18,748 nt of DNA from M55B112 sp040880545 (GTDB taxonomy: Bacteria; Bacteroidota; Bacteroidia; Bacteroidales; GCA-2748055), in assembly GCA_040880545.1 (NCBI GenBank), contig JBBDIE010000134.1:1-18748 (forward strand). The letters are read 5' to 3'. Below the pieces are notes generated by a model, which searched no databases, was not told where the DNA came from, and saw only the letters and a program-made list of their open reading frames with translations. The position numbers were made by a program, and so were the translations under genes. This document shows, in pieces, positions 7,181 through 13,613 of this stretch (its first letter is position 1; every line of letters begins with the position of its first letter).

Positions 7181-7687
7181 ATGAAAAAATTAATCATAGT
7201 ACTATTTATTACTGCAGTCACAAGTAGCATATATGCACAATCTGCAGTAGATAAGATTTTCAACAAGTATGCAGGTCAGGAGGGATACACTACCGTTGTG
7301 ATCAACAGCTTTATGTTCAAGTTCCTCTCGAACATTGAAACCACTGATCCTGAATACGAATCATTTAAAAAAGCAACCTCGGGTATTGAATCAATCCGTA
7401 TTCTCACCCAGGATGGAGGCAGTTCCAAACCCTTTGGGAATGAGCTCTTAACTATTCTCCCCAGGAAGGAGTACCAGGAGCTGATGGTGGTGAAAGAATC
7501 CAAAGAAGAAGTGGTTTTTCTGGTCAGGGAAGAGGGTGGCGTGATCCGTGAATTTCTACTGGTGGTATCAGGCAAAGGTGAAGATGCGTTGATTGTGATC
7601 ACCGGCGTCATCGATCTGGAAAGTATATCGAGTCTGACCAAGGGGATGGATCTTCCGGCCATGCAAAACCTGGAAGGTTTGAAATAA
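7181..7687 (+). CDS. DUF4252 domain-containing secreted protein (copy 2)
   Basis: A 168-residue exported protein: signal peptide MKKLIIVLFITAVTSSIYAQ, then the DUF4252 pattern VDKIFNKYAGQEGYTTVVI, a middle segment, IREFLLVVSGKGED and LIVITGVIDLESI. It aligns with copy 1 over the whole length, with the DKxxxKYxGQEG and IREFLLVVS blocks almost identical and the central region divergent, so the operon has one copy on each side of the sigma/anti-sigma pair. It begins 24 bases after the anti-sigma stop. A role in envelope sensing together with copy 1 is plausible but undemonstrated. Confidence 0.85.
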   Translation: MKKLIIVLFITAVTSSIYAQSAVDKIFNKYAGQEGYTTVVINSFMFKFLSNIETTDPEYESFKKATSGIESIRILTQDGGSSKPFGNELLTILPRKEYQELMVVKESKEEVVFLVREEGGVIREFLLVVSGKGEDALIVITGVIDLESISSLTKGMDLPAMQNLEGLK

Positions 7688-7745
7688 AATGTTTCACAAC
7701 TATGCAGGCAATCTATTTCCCTCGTGAAAAATGAAGGAACTTTGA

Positions 7746-7763
7746 TGAAACAGCCCTGTTTCA
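7746..7763. terminator. Perfect palindromic hairpin between convergent genes
   Basis: TGAAACAG (7746-7753) and CTGTTTCA (7756-7763) form a perfect 8-bp inverted repeat around two bases, midway between the end of DUF4252 copy 2 and the end of the nuclease gene. Its position suits a bidirectional terminator, but neither strand has a good T tract after the stem, so it may instead be a protein-binding site. Confidence 0.35.
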
Positions 7764-7811
7764 ACCTGTTGGATTATTCAGGAGCACGTAATTATCAGAA
7801 ATATTTCCAGA

Positions 7812-9188
7812 TTAATAATACAATACCTTTTCCACCTTATTTTTCCGGAGCCAGCTGCTGAGAATATGCCTGACATCGCGGTTATCCAGGGCCGGTTTTA
7901 CACATTCCAGCATCTGGTCAATACTGAGATATCCTTCATCCACGGATATATACCCGTATCCCAGGTACATGCCCTTTTCAATTCTGATCACACAACGCTC
8001 CCCGGTATCCCTTCCCTGATCTATGATCAGCATATTGCCCCGATCCAGGCGAAACCCATCCAGGAGTTCGTCAACCCGTTGATTGTAGGCTTTTACCGAT
8101 TCCTTTTGGACGCAGGCTCCGTTGCACTGACGAATTCCGTAATGGAAACAGGCACCTTCTGTTAAGTATAGCCCGCTGAGTTTCTGACATAGCCAGTGCT
8201 TCTCAACCAGGCGGGTGAGGGCGATACGTGCTTCCGCCTTATTGTTGAATGCTGTTACAGGATGATCCGGCAGATCGGCCATGCGGGCCAACTTTAAGGT
8301 GCTGTAACCAAAAGTATCCGTTCCTGTATAAAGTCCCCAATGAGAAAGGGACCTTCTCTGAGCCCGGTTATATATCGGCTTGTTCCGTTTAATTTCTTCC
8401 GATTCCTTCAGAAGAGCGATTAATTCGCTGCCAGTAAGTTCGTACGAGATGGAAGCAATACGCTCCCGCATTTCCATGGCCCGTTTACCATTGCTGTTTC
8501 CCAGGTGCGACAATATGCGTGTACGGATTCGCATGCTCTTCCCAATATAAAGCAGCGTATTCCGCTCATCGTAAAAATAATAGGTGCCTGCCTTATCAGG
8601 CAACGACTCAATATCCTCAACATGTAGATTTCCATTCAGGTGTTTGTACTTTTGCGCAGCCGGCAGGAAGGAATCAAATGAATTGCCGTTTTGCAGGGAG
8701 GTACTTTGAAGCAGTTCAAAAAGTTTTACAGTGGCCAGTGCATCCCCCGAGGCACGGTGCCGGTCGTTGATCATAATTCCAAGCTCTGCACACAATTTCC
8801 CCAGGCTGTATGAACTGTGCCCCGGTATGATCTTTTTACTCAACTTTACCGTACACAAGGTCTCCCGCTTGTAATCATATCCAAGCCGGTCGTACTCACT
8901 TTTTATAAATGAATAATCGAAATTTACATTGTGACCCACTACGATTCGGCCCTCTGTCCGCTCCACGAGCTCCTTTGCGATCTCGTAAAACCTGGGAGCA
9001 TCGGCCACCATCTGGTTATTAATTCCGGTAAGGCTGGTGATAAAGGGAGGGATCGATTTTTCAGGATTAATCAGGGTGGACCATTCATCTGTAACTTTTT
9101 CACCATCATGTAAGTAAAGGGCGATCTCTGTAATCTTTTCTACTTTGGGACTACCCCCTGTTGTCTCAATATCGACAATGGCATACAT
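7812..9188 (-). CDS. DEDDh exonuclease fused to a UvrC/Cho-like GIY-YIG nuclease
   Basis: A 458-residue two-nuclease fusion. Residues 1-165 are a DnaQ/epsilon-type 3'-5' exonuclease with the complete DEDDh set: D6 and E8 (DIETTG), D91 (HNVNFDYSF), H144 and D149 (HRASGDA). Residues about 196-278 are a GIY-YIG domain like that of UvrC and Cho: GTYYF at 201-205, YIGKS at 214-218, arginines in IRTRILSHL, and E255 with the RNKPIYN end. The C-terminal part has cysteines C334, C347, C355 and C359, spaced like the iron-sulfur ligands of UvrC. Such exo/GIY-YIG fusions are known in Bacteroidota and Actinobacteria and are often annotated as polymerase III epsilon. A role in DNA repair is likely; it is not the replicative proofreading subunit. 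It lies 64 bases downstream of the THX gene. Confidence 0.9.
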   Translation of the reverse strand: MYAIVDIETTGGSPKVEKITEIALYLHDGEKVTDEWSTLINPEKSIPPFITSLTGINNQMVADAPRFYEIAKELVERTEGRIVVGHNVNFDYSFIKSEYDRLGYDYKRETLCTVKLSKKIIPGHSSYSLGKLCAELGIMINDRHRASGDALATVKLFELLQSTSLQNGNSFDSFLPAAQKYKHLNGNLHVEDIESLPDKAGTYYFYDERNTLLYIGKSMRIRTRILSHLGNSNGKRAMEMRERIASISYELTGSELIALLKESEEIKRNKPIYNRAQRRSLSHWGLYTGTDTFGYSTLKLARMADLPDHPVTAFNNKAEARIALTRLVEKHWLCQKLSGLYLTEGACFHYGIRQCNGACVQKESVKAYNQRVDELLDGFRLDRGNMLIIDQGRDTGERCVIRIEKGMYLGYGYISVDEGYLSIDQMLECVKPALDNRDVRHILSSWLRKNKVEKVLYY

Positions 9189-9252
9189 GTATTTCTAATA
9201 TAACTGGTCTCACCCAAAAAATACCGGTCAAATCCCATGAAACAGGAGAATG

Positions 9253-9636
9253 TTACTTCTTTTCAGGCTCCTCCTTTTTATCTTCAGGTTTATCCTTTTT
9301 TTCCTCTTTTTTGTCTTCAGTTTTCTTTGCAGCCGGTTTTTTCTTTGGAGCCGGTTTCTCTTCCACCGCTTTTTCAGTTTTGGGTTTTTTCTCCTCTTTT
9401 ACCGGTTCCGCAGGCGCTTCACTTTCCTTCTTCACAGGAGCCTCTGTCACAGGAGCCTCTTCAACCGGGGCTGCTGCTTCTGGTGCTTTTTCCTCTGCAA
9501 TAATTTCAGTTTTTTTAGCCGGACGTTTCGGCACTTTTACCTCTGATGCTGCGGTTGACTTCTTGCGTGGCCTTAATCTTCCATAGGAACCACTGAATAA
9601 TTTTCCTCGCTTAGTTTTTTTATCTCCTTTACCCAT
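9253..9636 (-). CDS. THX-type 30S ribosomal protein with long charged C-terminal tail
   Basis: The first 27 residues (MGKGDKKTKRGKLFSGSYGR followed by LRPRKKS) are the complete THX (Thx/bS22-like) protein, a tiny basic component that sits in a cavity of the 30S head. THX proteins are normally under about 60 residues. Here the chain continues for 100 residues made almost only of K, E, P, A and V (for example APVEEAPVTEAPVKKE, EEKPAPKKKPAAKKTED), a low-complexity disordered tail ending PEKK. The frame stays open and reads cleanly to a stop, and a strong promoter lies in front, so the extended product is probably real. An oppositely oriented frame over this gene is a mirror of its lysine and glutamate codons and is not a gene. 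Confidence 0.8.
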   Translation of the reverse strand: MGKGDKKTKRGKLFSGSYGRLRPRKKSTAASEVKVPKRPAKKTEIIAEEKAPEAAAPVEEAPVTEAPVKKESEAPAEPVKEEKKPKTEKAVEEKPAPKKKPAAKKTEDKKEEKKDKPEDKKEEPEKK

Positions 9637-9658
9637 TTTAATGTTTTTTTTAATCGAT

Positions 9659-9688
9659 CAAAAATACGGATAATTTAGCTGAATACAA
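9659..9688 (-). promoter_or_regulatory. Bacteroidota-type promoter of the THX gene
   Basis: On the minus strand, TTG (9686-9688, preceded by GG) is followed by 19 bases and a perfect TATTTTTG -7 element (9659-9666). The start of transcription would lie near 9652, giving a leader of about 16 bases before the ATG at 9636. Confidence 0.7.
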
Positions 9689-9777
9689 CCGAATAGAGTT
9701 AGTATTTCGATGAACTATCTGATCCTCTCAAGGGTTATATCAAAGAAACAGGTAGTTTATTAACAAATAGCAACAGG

Positions 9778-10278
9778 ATGAAAAACAGATATACAGTACT
9801 TGTACTGCTCACCATACTTCTTACAGCAACAGCATACGGTCAGGGAAGTAACAGTGGTGGTGATGAGAAAGTGGAAAAGAAAAAAATCCAAATAATTAAA
9901 GATCCAATGAATTACAATAAATTAAATGATTTTGAACAGTATGTGATTCTGAAAAAAGGGACCGAAAGGCCTTGGTCCGGCGAGTTCGTGAAGCACGAGA
10001 AGAAAGGAACATATATATGCAAACAGTGCAATGCACCACTCTACAGGTCGAACGATAAGTTCGACGGGCACTGTGGCTGGCCCAGTTTCGACGATGAGAT
10101 TGAAGGGGCCGTAACGCGTAAGAAAGATGCGGATGGTTTCCGGACAGAGATCATCTGTACAAACTGCAGTGGGCACCTGGGTCACGTGTTTGAAGGGGAG
10201 AGATTTACCGCGAAGAACACACGACATTGTGTGAATTCAGTGTCGTTAAAATTTGTGCCTGAGGGCAAGAAGGAGTAA
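9778..10278 (+). CDS. msrB: Exported peptide-methionine (R)-S-oxide reductase
   Basis: A 166-residue MsrB that reduces methionine-R-sulfoxide in proteins. The N-terminal 22 residues form a signal peptide (hydrophobic VLVLLTILLTATAYG), so this copy acts in the periplasm. The zinc site is two CxxC pairs, C81/C84 (CKQC) and C127/C130 (CTNC). GWPSF (100-104), GHLGHVF (132-138) and the catalytic RHCVNS with C151 are all present; C99 in HCGWP sits where the resolving cysteine is found in other MsrB proteins. Length is normal for the domain plus a short linker. No MsrA domain or gene is nearby, and no electron-donor partner is encoded in the window. Confidence 0.95.
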   Translation: MKNRYTVLVLLTILLTATAYGQGSNSGGDEKVEKKKIQIIKDPMNYNKLNDFEQYVILKKGTERPWSGEFVKHEKKGTYICKQCNAPLYRSNDKFDGHCGWPSFDDEIEGAVTRKKDADGFRTEIICTNCSGHLGHVFEGERFTAKNTRHCVNSVSLKFVPEGKKE

Positions 10279-10310
10279 TATGTGCGAGCAGTCAGAGAGT
10301 CAAACATAAT

Positions 10311-10763
10311 CTATCTCAGGAAATCCTTGTATTCCAGATAGACATCCTCCAGTGCTGTCATACGGTCAAAGAAGAACATATTGACCCGGTTCCAGGTTGT
10401 CTTATCAAAGATGTCAACACCTTCTATGTTCGTGTAAATCCTGCTGATGGTCTTGTTGTTCTCACGTACATATTCCAGTTCCCATTTTGTATTTTCACCC
10501 AACGCTATATTGATTTGTTTCCTGAGCGTCTCAAGCTTATCGTATAATTCAATGCGTTTATCCATGTTCTTGGTTTCAAGATCAATACCCACCAGCGCCT
10601 GCTCATTATCGAAATGAAACCTGAGATTTAGTGCATTGATACCGGTTTTGTCCAGTATCCATACGCCGGTGCGTCCCTTATTTTTTCTTCTGTTGTGGGT
10701 ATATGCCCTGAACTGTTCCCAGAATCCGGAACGGATCAGTCTTGCCTCTTCTTTGGTATACAT
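10311..10763 (-). CDS. DUF4268 domain-containing protein
   Basis: A 150-residue cytoplasmic protein matching the DUF4268 family: the start YTKEEARLIRSGFWEQF, the strand pair TGVWILDKTGINALNLRFHFD, the ALVGIDLE segment, and the C-terminal FFFDRMTALEDVYLEYKDFL are typical of the stand-alone Bacteroidota form. In other genomes DUF4268 also occurs as a C-terminal domain of larger nuclease-like proteins, but no catalytic motif is visible here, so no activity is claimed. It is divergently oriented to the GMC oxidoreductase gene, with 49 bases between the two start codons. Confidence 0.8.
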   Translation of the reverse strand: MYTKEEARLIRSGFWEQFRAYTHNRRKNKGRTGVWILDKTGINALNLRFHFDNEQALVGIDLETKNMDKRIELYDKLETLRKQINIALGENTKWELEYVRENNKTISRIYTNIEGVDIFDKTTWNRVNMFFFDRMTALEDVYLEYKDFLR

Positions 10764-10799
10764 CTTCGATATATTTTTATTACTTTACCTCTCAATTTA

Positions 10800-10807
10800 C
10801 AAATATA
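10800..10807 (-). promoter_or_regulatory. Candidate -7 element for the DUF4268 gene
   Basis: A perfect TATATTTG lies on the minus strand about 37 bases before the DUF4268 start codon. At the 19-base distance the expected -33 TTG is only CTGG, so support rests on the -7 box and position alone. Confidence 0.35.
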
Positions 10808-10812
10808 GAAGA

Positions 10813-12381
10813 ATGGCAGCTACGGCCCAGTATGATTTTATAATAATCGGATCCGGTTTTGGTGGCTCTGTAAGTGCATTACGTCTTGCCGGGAAAGGTT
10901 ACCGGGTTCTTGTTATCGAAAAAGGGAAGGAGTGGAAACCGGACCAGTTCCCACAAACGAACTGGAACCTTCGTAAATGGCTCTGGTTGCCAGGTTTTCG
11001 GTTTTTCGGGATCTTTAAAATGACCTTTTTACGTCACGTGGGAATTTTGAGTGGTGTGGGCGTGGGAGGTGGGTCCCTTGTTTATGCAAATACGCTCCCC
11101 AGGCCAAAGGAACCCTTTTTTAATTCAGGCAACTGGAAAGGGATCACAGACTGGAAAAGGGAGCTTGAACCGCATTACGCCACGGCAGAAAAGATGCTGG
11201 GAGCCGTGGAAAATCCGCAGTTATTTGATTCTGACAATTCGCTGCAAAGGGTTGCTGCAGGAATGGGAATTGAAACGGCATTTGAGCCCACCAGGGTAGC
11301 GGTATATTTTGGTGAAGCGGAGAAGGAGGTGTCTGATCCTTATTTCGGAGGTGAAGGACCGCGGCGTGAAGGGTGCAGATTTTGCGGTGCATGCATGACC
11401 GGATGCAGATATAATGCCAAAAACACACTGGATAAAAACTACCTCTATCTGGCCAGGAATAAAGGGGTTACGGTCATCTCCGAATCAAGGGTAAAAATTG
11501 TAAAACCAATTGGAAGGCCGGATGGTTCTGACGGTTATGAAATAATCTGGAAACGATCCACAGGAATACTCTGTGCACGCAGGAAAAAGGCGATTTCACG
11601 CGGAGTTGTGTTCTCTGGAGGAGTACTGGGCACAGTGAGACTGATGCTGGATTTGAAACGTCGGCACCTCCCCGGACTGAGCGACAGGGTAGGTGACCAT
11701 ATCCGGACCAACAATGAAAGCCTGGTACTGGTTCATTCGAAGGAGAAGGATAAAGATTTTTCAAAAGGGATTGCCATCGGGTCGATCTTTCCCCCGGACC
11801 AGAACACCCACCTGGAAGCTGTGCGCTATGGTAGTGGTTCCGGTTTCTGGAAGATGATGGGTGTTCCCTTGACTCAAGGGAGTAGTATGTTGGTCAGGAT
11901 GGGGAAGTTATTCATTCAGCTCATAACCAAACCAGGTGGTTGGCTCAGGATCCTGTTGAGTCGAAATTTTTCAAAAGAATCAATGATCCTGCTTTTCATG
12001 CAACACCTGGACAGTACGGTACGTTTCAGAAGAGGATGGTTCAACCTGCGATCGGGAATAACAACTGGTGCGGCTCCTTCAGCATTTATGCCGCTGGCGA
12101 AGGAACTGGCCGACAGGACAGCAAACGAGATTAATGGCAAATCCTTTGTAATGGTCACCGAAGCACTAACCGGCACGCCCACAACTGCACATATTCTGGG
12201 AGGTTGTGTTATCGGGCGTAACAGGGAGGAGGGTGTGATTGACAAGAACCACAGGGTATTCGGATATAAAAACATGTATATCTGCGATGGTTCAGCCATT
12301 TCAGCAAATCCGGGAGTGAATCCGGCACTTACCATTACAGCAATGACAGAGCGGGCCATGGAGAAAATTTATTTGGGATAG
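10813..12381 (+). CDS. GMC family FAD oxidoreductase with a ferredoxin-like cysteine motif
   Basis: A 522-residue flavoprotein of the glucose-methanol-choline family, cholesterol-oxidase-like subgroup. The ATG at 10813 starts just before the FAD-binding strand (DFIIIGSGFGGS, GxGxxG at 13-18); a longer frame upstream overlaps the divergent DUF4268 gene and does not look like family sequence. GVGVGGGSLVYAN marks the flavin-attachment loop. Cysteines C188, C191, C194 and C198 form CxxCxxCxxxC, followed by NAKNTLDKNYL, as in related GMC proteins. The C-terminus has TAHILGGCVIG and DGSAISANPGVNPALTITAM, the GMC C-terminal signature. The alcohol or sterol-like substrate is unknown. It precedes the amidohydrolase gene by 41 bases and may be co-transcribed with it. 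Confidence 0.9.
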   Translation: MAATAQYDFIIIGSGFGGSVSALRLAGKGYRVLVIEKGKEWKPDQFPQTNWNLRKWLWLPGFRFFGIFKMTFLRHVGILSGVGVGGGSLVYANTLPRPKEPFFNSGNWKGITDWKRELEPHYATAEKMLGAVENPQLFDSDNSLQRVAAGMGIETAFEPTRVAVYFGEAEKEVSDPYFGGEGPRREGCRFCGACMTGCRYNAKNTLDKNYLYLARNKGVTVISESRVKIVKPIGRPDGSDGYEIIWKRSTGILCARRKKAISRGVVFSGGVLGTVRLMLDLKRRHLPGLSDRVGDHIRTNNESLVLVHSKEKDKDFSKGIAIGSIFPPDQNTHLEAVRYGSGSGFWKMMGVPLTQGSSMLVRMGKLFIQLITKPGGWLRILLSRNFSKESMILLFMQHLDSTVRFRRGWFNLRSGITTGAAPSAFMPLAKELADRTANEINGKSFVMVTEALTGTPTTAHILGGCVIGRNREEGVIDKNHRVFGYKNMYICDGSAISANPGVNPALTITAMTERAMEKIYLG

Positions 12382-12403
12382 CGTTTAATAAGTCCCAACT
12401 TTG
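12372..12403 (+). promoter_or_regulatory. Candidate promoter for the M20/racemase pair
   Basis: TTTG (12372-12375), a 20-base spacer and CAACTTTG (12396-12403) match the Bacteroidota promoter at all but one base. The -33 box lies within the end of the GMC gene. A transcript would start near 12410, just before the ATG at 12423, so the two downstream genes could be expressed without the oxidoreductase. Confidence 0.45.
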
Positions 12404-12422
12404 CAAAAAGAATGGTACATTG

Positions 12423-13610
12423 ATGGAGAACATGACAAAAGATTACAGGAATGCTTTGATCGCCATGCGGCGGCATCTTCATAAATATCCTGAAACGGCA
12501 CACCAGGAAGAAAAAACTGCAGCCTATATTGCGAATTTTTTACAGCAGTTCAATCCGGACAAACTAATTGAAGGAATCGGGGGACAAGGAATTGCGGCCA
12601 TCTATAAGGGTAAGAACAAGGGGCCGGCTGTACTGATCAGGAGTGAACTGGACGGGCTGCCCATCCAGGAGGAGAACAAGTTGGAATATGCTTCGGCCAA
12701 TGAAGGAAAAGGGCACCTGTGTGGTCACGACGGGCACATGACCATGGTTGCTGGTCTGGCTCCGCTTCTTTCTGTCTCACCTCCAAAAAAGGGATCGGTG
12801 ATATTGCTGTTCCAGCCTGCAGAGGAGACCGGGGAAGGGGCACGCCTGGTTATCGGCGACGACAAGTACAAATCCTTACAGCCTGATTATGTTTTTGCAC
12901 TGCACAACCTGCCGGGATACAAAGAATCGGCTGTGATCACTCGCAAAGAGGTATTTGCGTCAGCTTCCAAAGGACTTATCATTACCCTGGAGGGTTCTAC
13001 ATCCCATGCCGCGCATCCCGAGGGTGGCAACAATCCTGCAACAGCGGCTGCCCTGATCCTGCAATCGGTCATGAACATACCGCAGAAGGTCGTTCCCATG
13101 CATGAAGCAGCACTGATCACCCCGATACACCTGAGAGTCGGACAGCCGGCATTTGGCACATCTCCGGGAGAGGGCGTGGTAATGTTCACCATCCGGGCCC
13201 ATACCAACGAAGTGCTTGGGACCCTTGAGAAGGAGGTGCTGAAACAGGTCGGGAATATTGCAAAGGCACACGGACTCGCGTACCATTTTAATTGGACAGA
13301 ACCCTTTGAGGAAGTCATGAACGATGGAGCGTGTGTGGAACTGATCGAGGAGTGTGCCTCCGAGTTGGATATGGAGATCATACGAAAGGAGATTCCATTC
13401 TCCTGGTCGGAAGATTTTGGCGTCTTCACAAACAGGTACCCCGGGGCATTATTCGGCTTGGGTGCAGGAGTAAATCTGCCCCAATTGCACAATGAAAAAT
13501 ACAATTTCCCCGATAAATTACTGGAGAAGGGCACCATGATGTTCTATTCAATCATCAATAAATTGTTAAACGGAGCGGATCAAACCGAATCATCAGTTAA
13601 TAATTCTTAA
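12423..13610 (+). CDS. M20 family amidohydrolase (N-acyl amino acid deacylase-like)
   Basis: A 395-residue metallopeptidase of the M20D subfamily (hippurate hydrolase, N-acyl-L-amino-acid amidohydrolase, IAA-amino-acid hydrolase). HLHKYPETAHQE at 18-29 is the typical start. Metal ligands follow the family order: C100 and H102 in CGHDGH, E134/E135 in QPAEETGEGA, H161 in HNLPG, and a histidine in LPQLHNEKYNF near the end. The insertion domain in the middle (TSHAAHPEGGNNPATAA) is the dimerisation lid. No signal peptide is seen, so it works in the cytoplasm. TTG at 12420 could extend it by one residue; ATG at 12423 is preferred. The racemase gene starts three bases after its stop, implying linked use, for example deacylation followed by racemisation. 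Confidence 0.92.
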   Translation: MENMTKDYRNALIAMRRHLHKYPETAHQEEKTAAYIANFLQQFNPDKLIEGIGGQGIAAIYKGKNKGPAVLIRSELDGLPIQEENKLEYASANEGKGHLCGHDGHMTMVAGLAPLLSVSPPKKGSVILLFQPAEETGEGARLVIGDDKYKSLQPDYVFALHNLPGYKESAVITRKEVFASASKGLIITLEGSTSHAAHPEGGNNPATAAALILQSVMNIPQKVVPMHEAALITPIHLRVGQPAFGTSPGEGVVMFTIRAHTNEVLGTLEKEVLKQVGNIAKAHGLAYHFNWTEPFEEVMNDGACVELIEECASELDMEIIRKEIPFSWSEDFGVFTNRYPGALFGLGAGVNLPQLHNEKYNFPDKLLEKGTMMFYSIINKLLNGADQTESSVNNS

Positions 13611-13613
13611 CGA

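Noticed and set aside
9161..9586. Plus-strand frame of 141 residues rich in F and S, opposite the THX gene
   Set aside because: It is the mirror of lysine/glutamate/alanine codons of the THX tail; THX has the recognisable N-terminus and a promoter.
10311..10763. DUF4268 as a restriction or defence nuclease
   Set aside because: DUF4268 can be fused to nuclease-like proteins elsewhere, but this stand-alone copy has no visible catalytic motif and no defence genes around it.
10636..10812. Upstream start for the GMC oxidoreductase
   Set aside because: The extra 59 residues overlap the start of the DUF4268 gene and resemble no GMC N-terminus; the FAD motif begins right after the ATG at 10813.
12887..13537. 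Minus-strand 216-residue frame across the M20 gene
   Set aside because: Shadow frame; the M20 protein on the plus strand has all family motifs.
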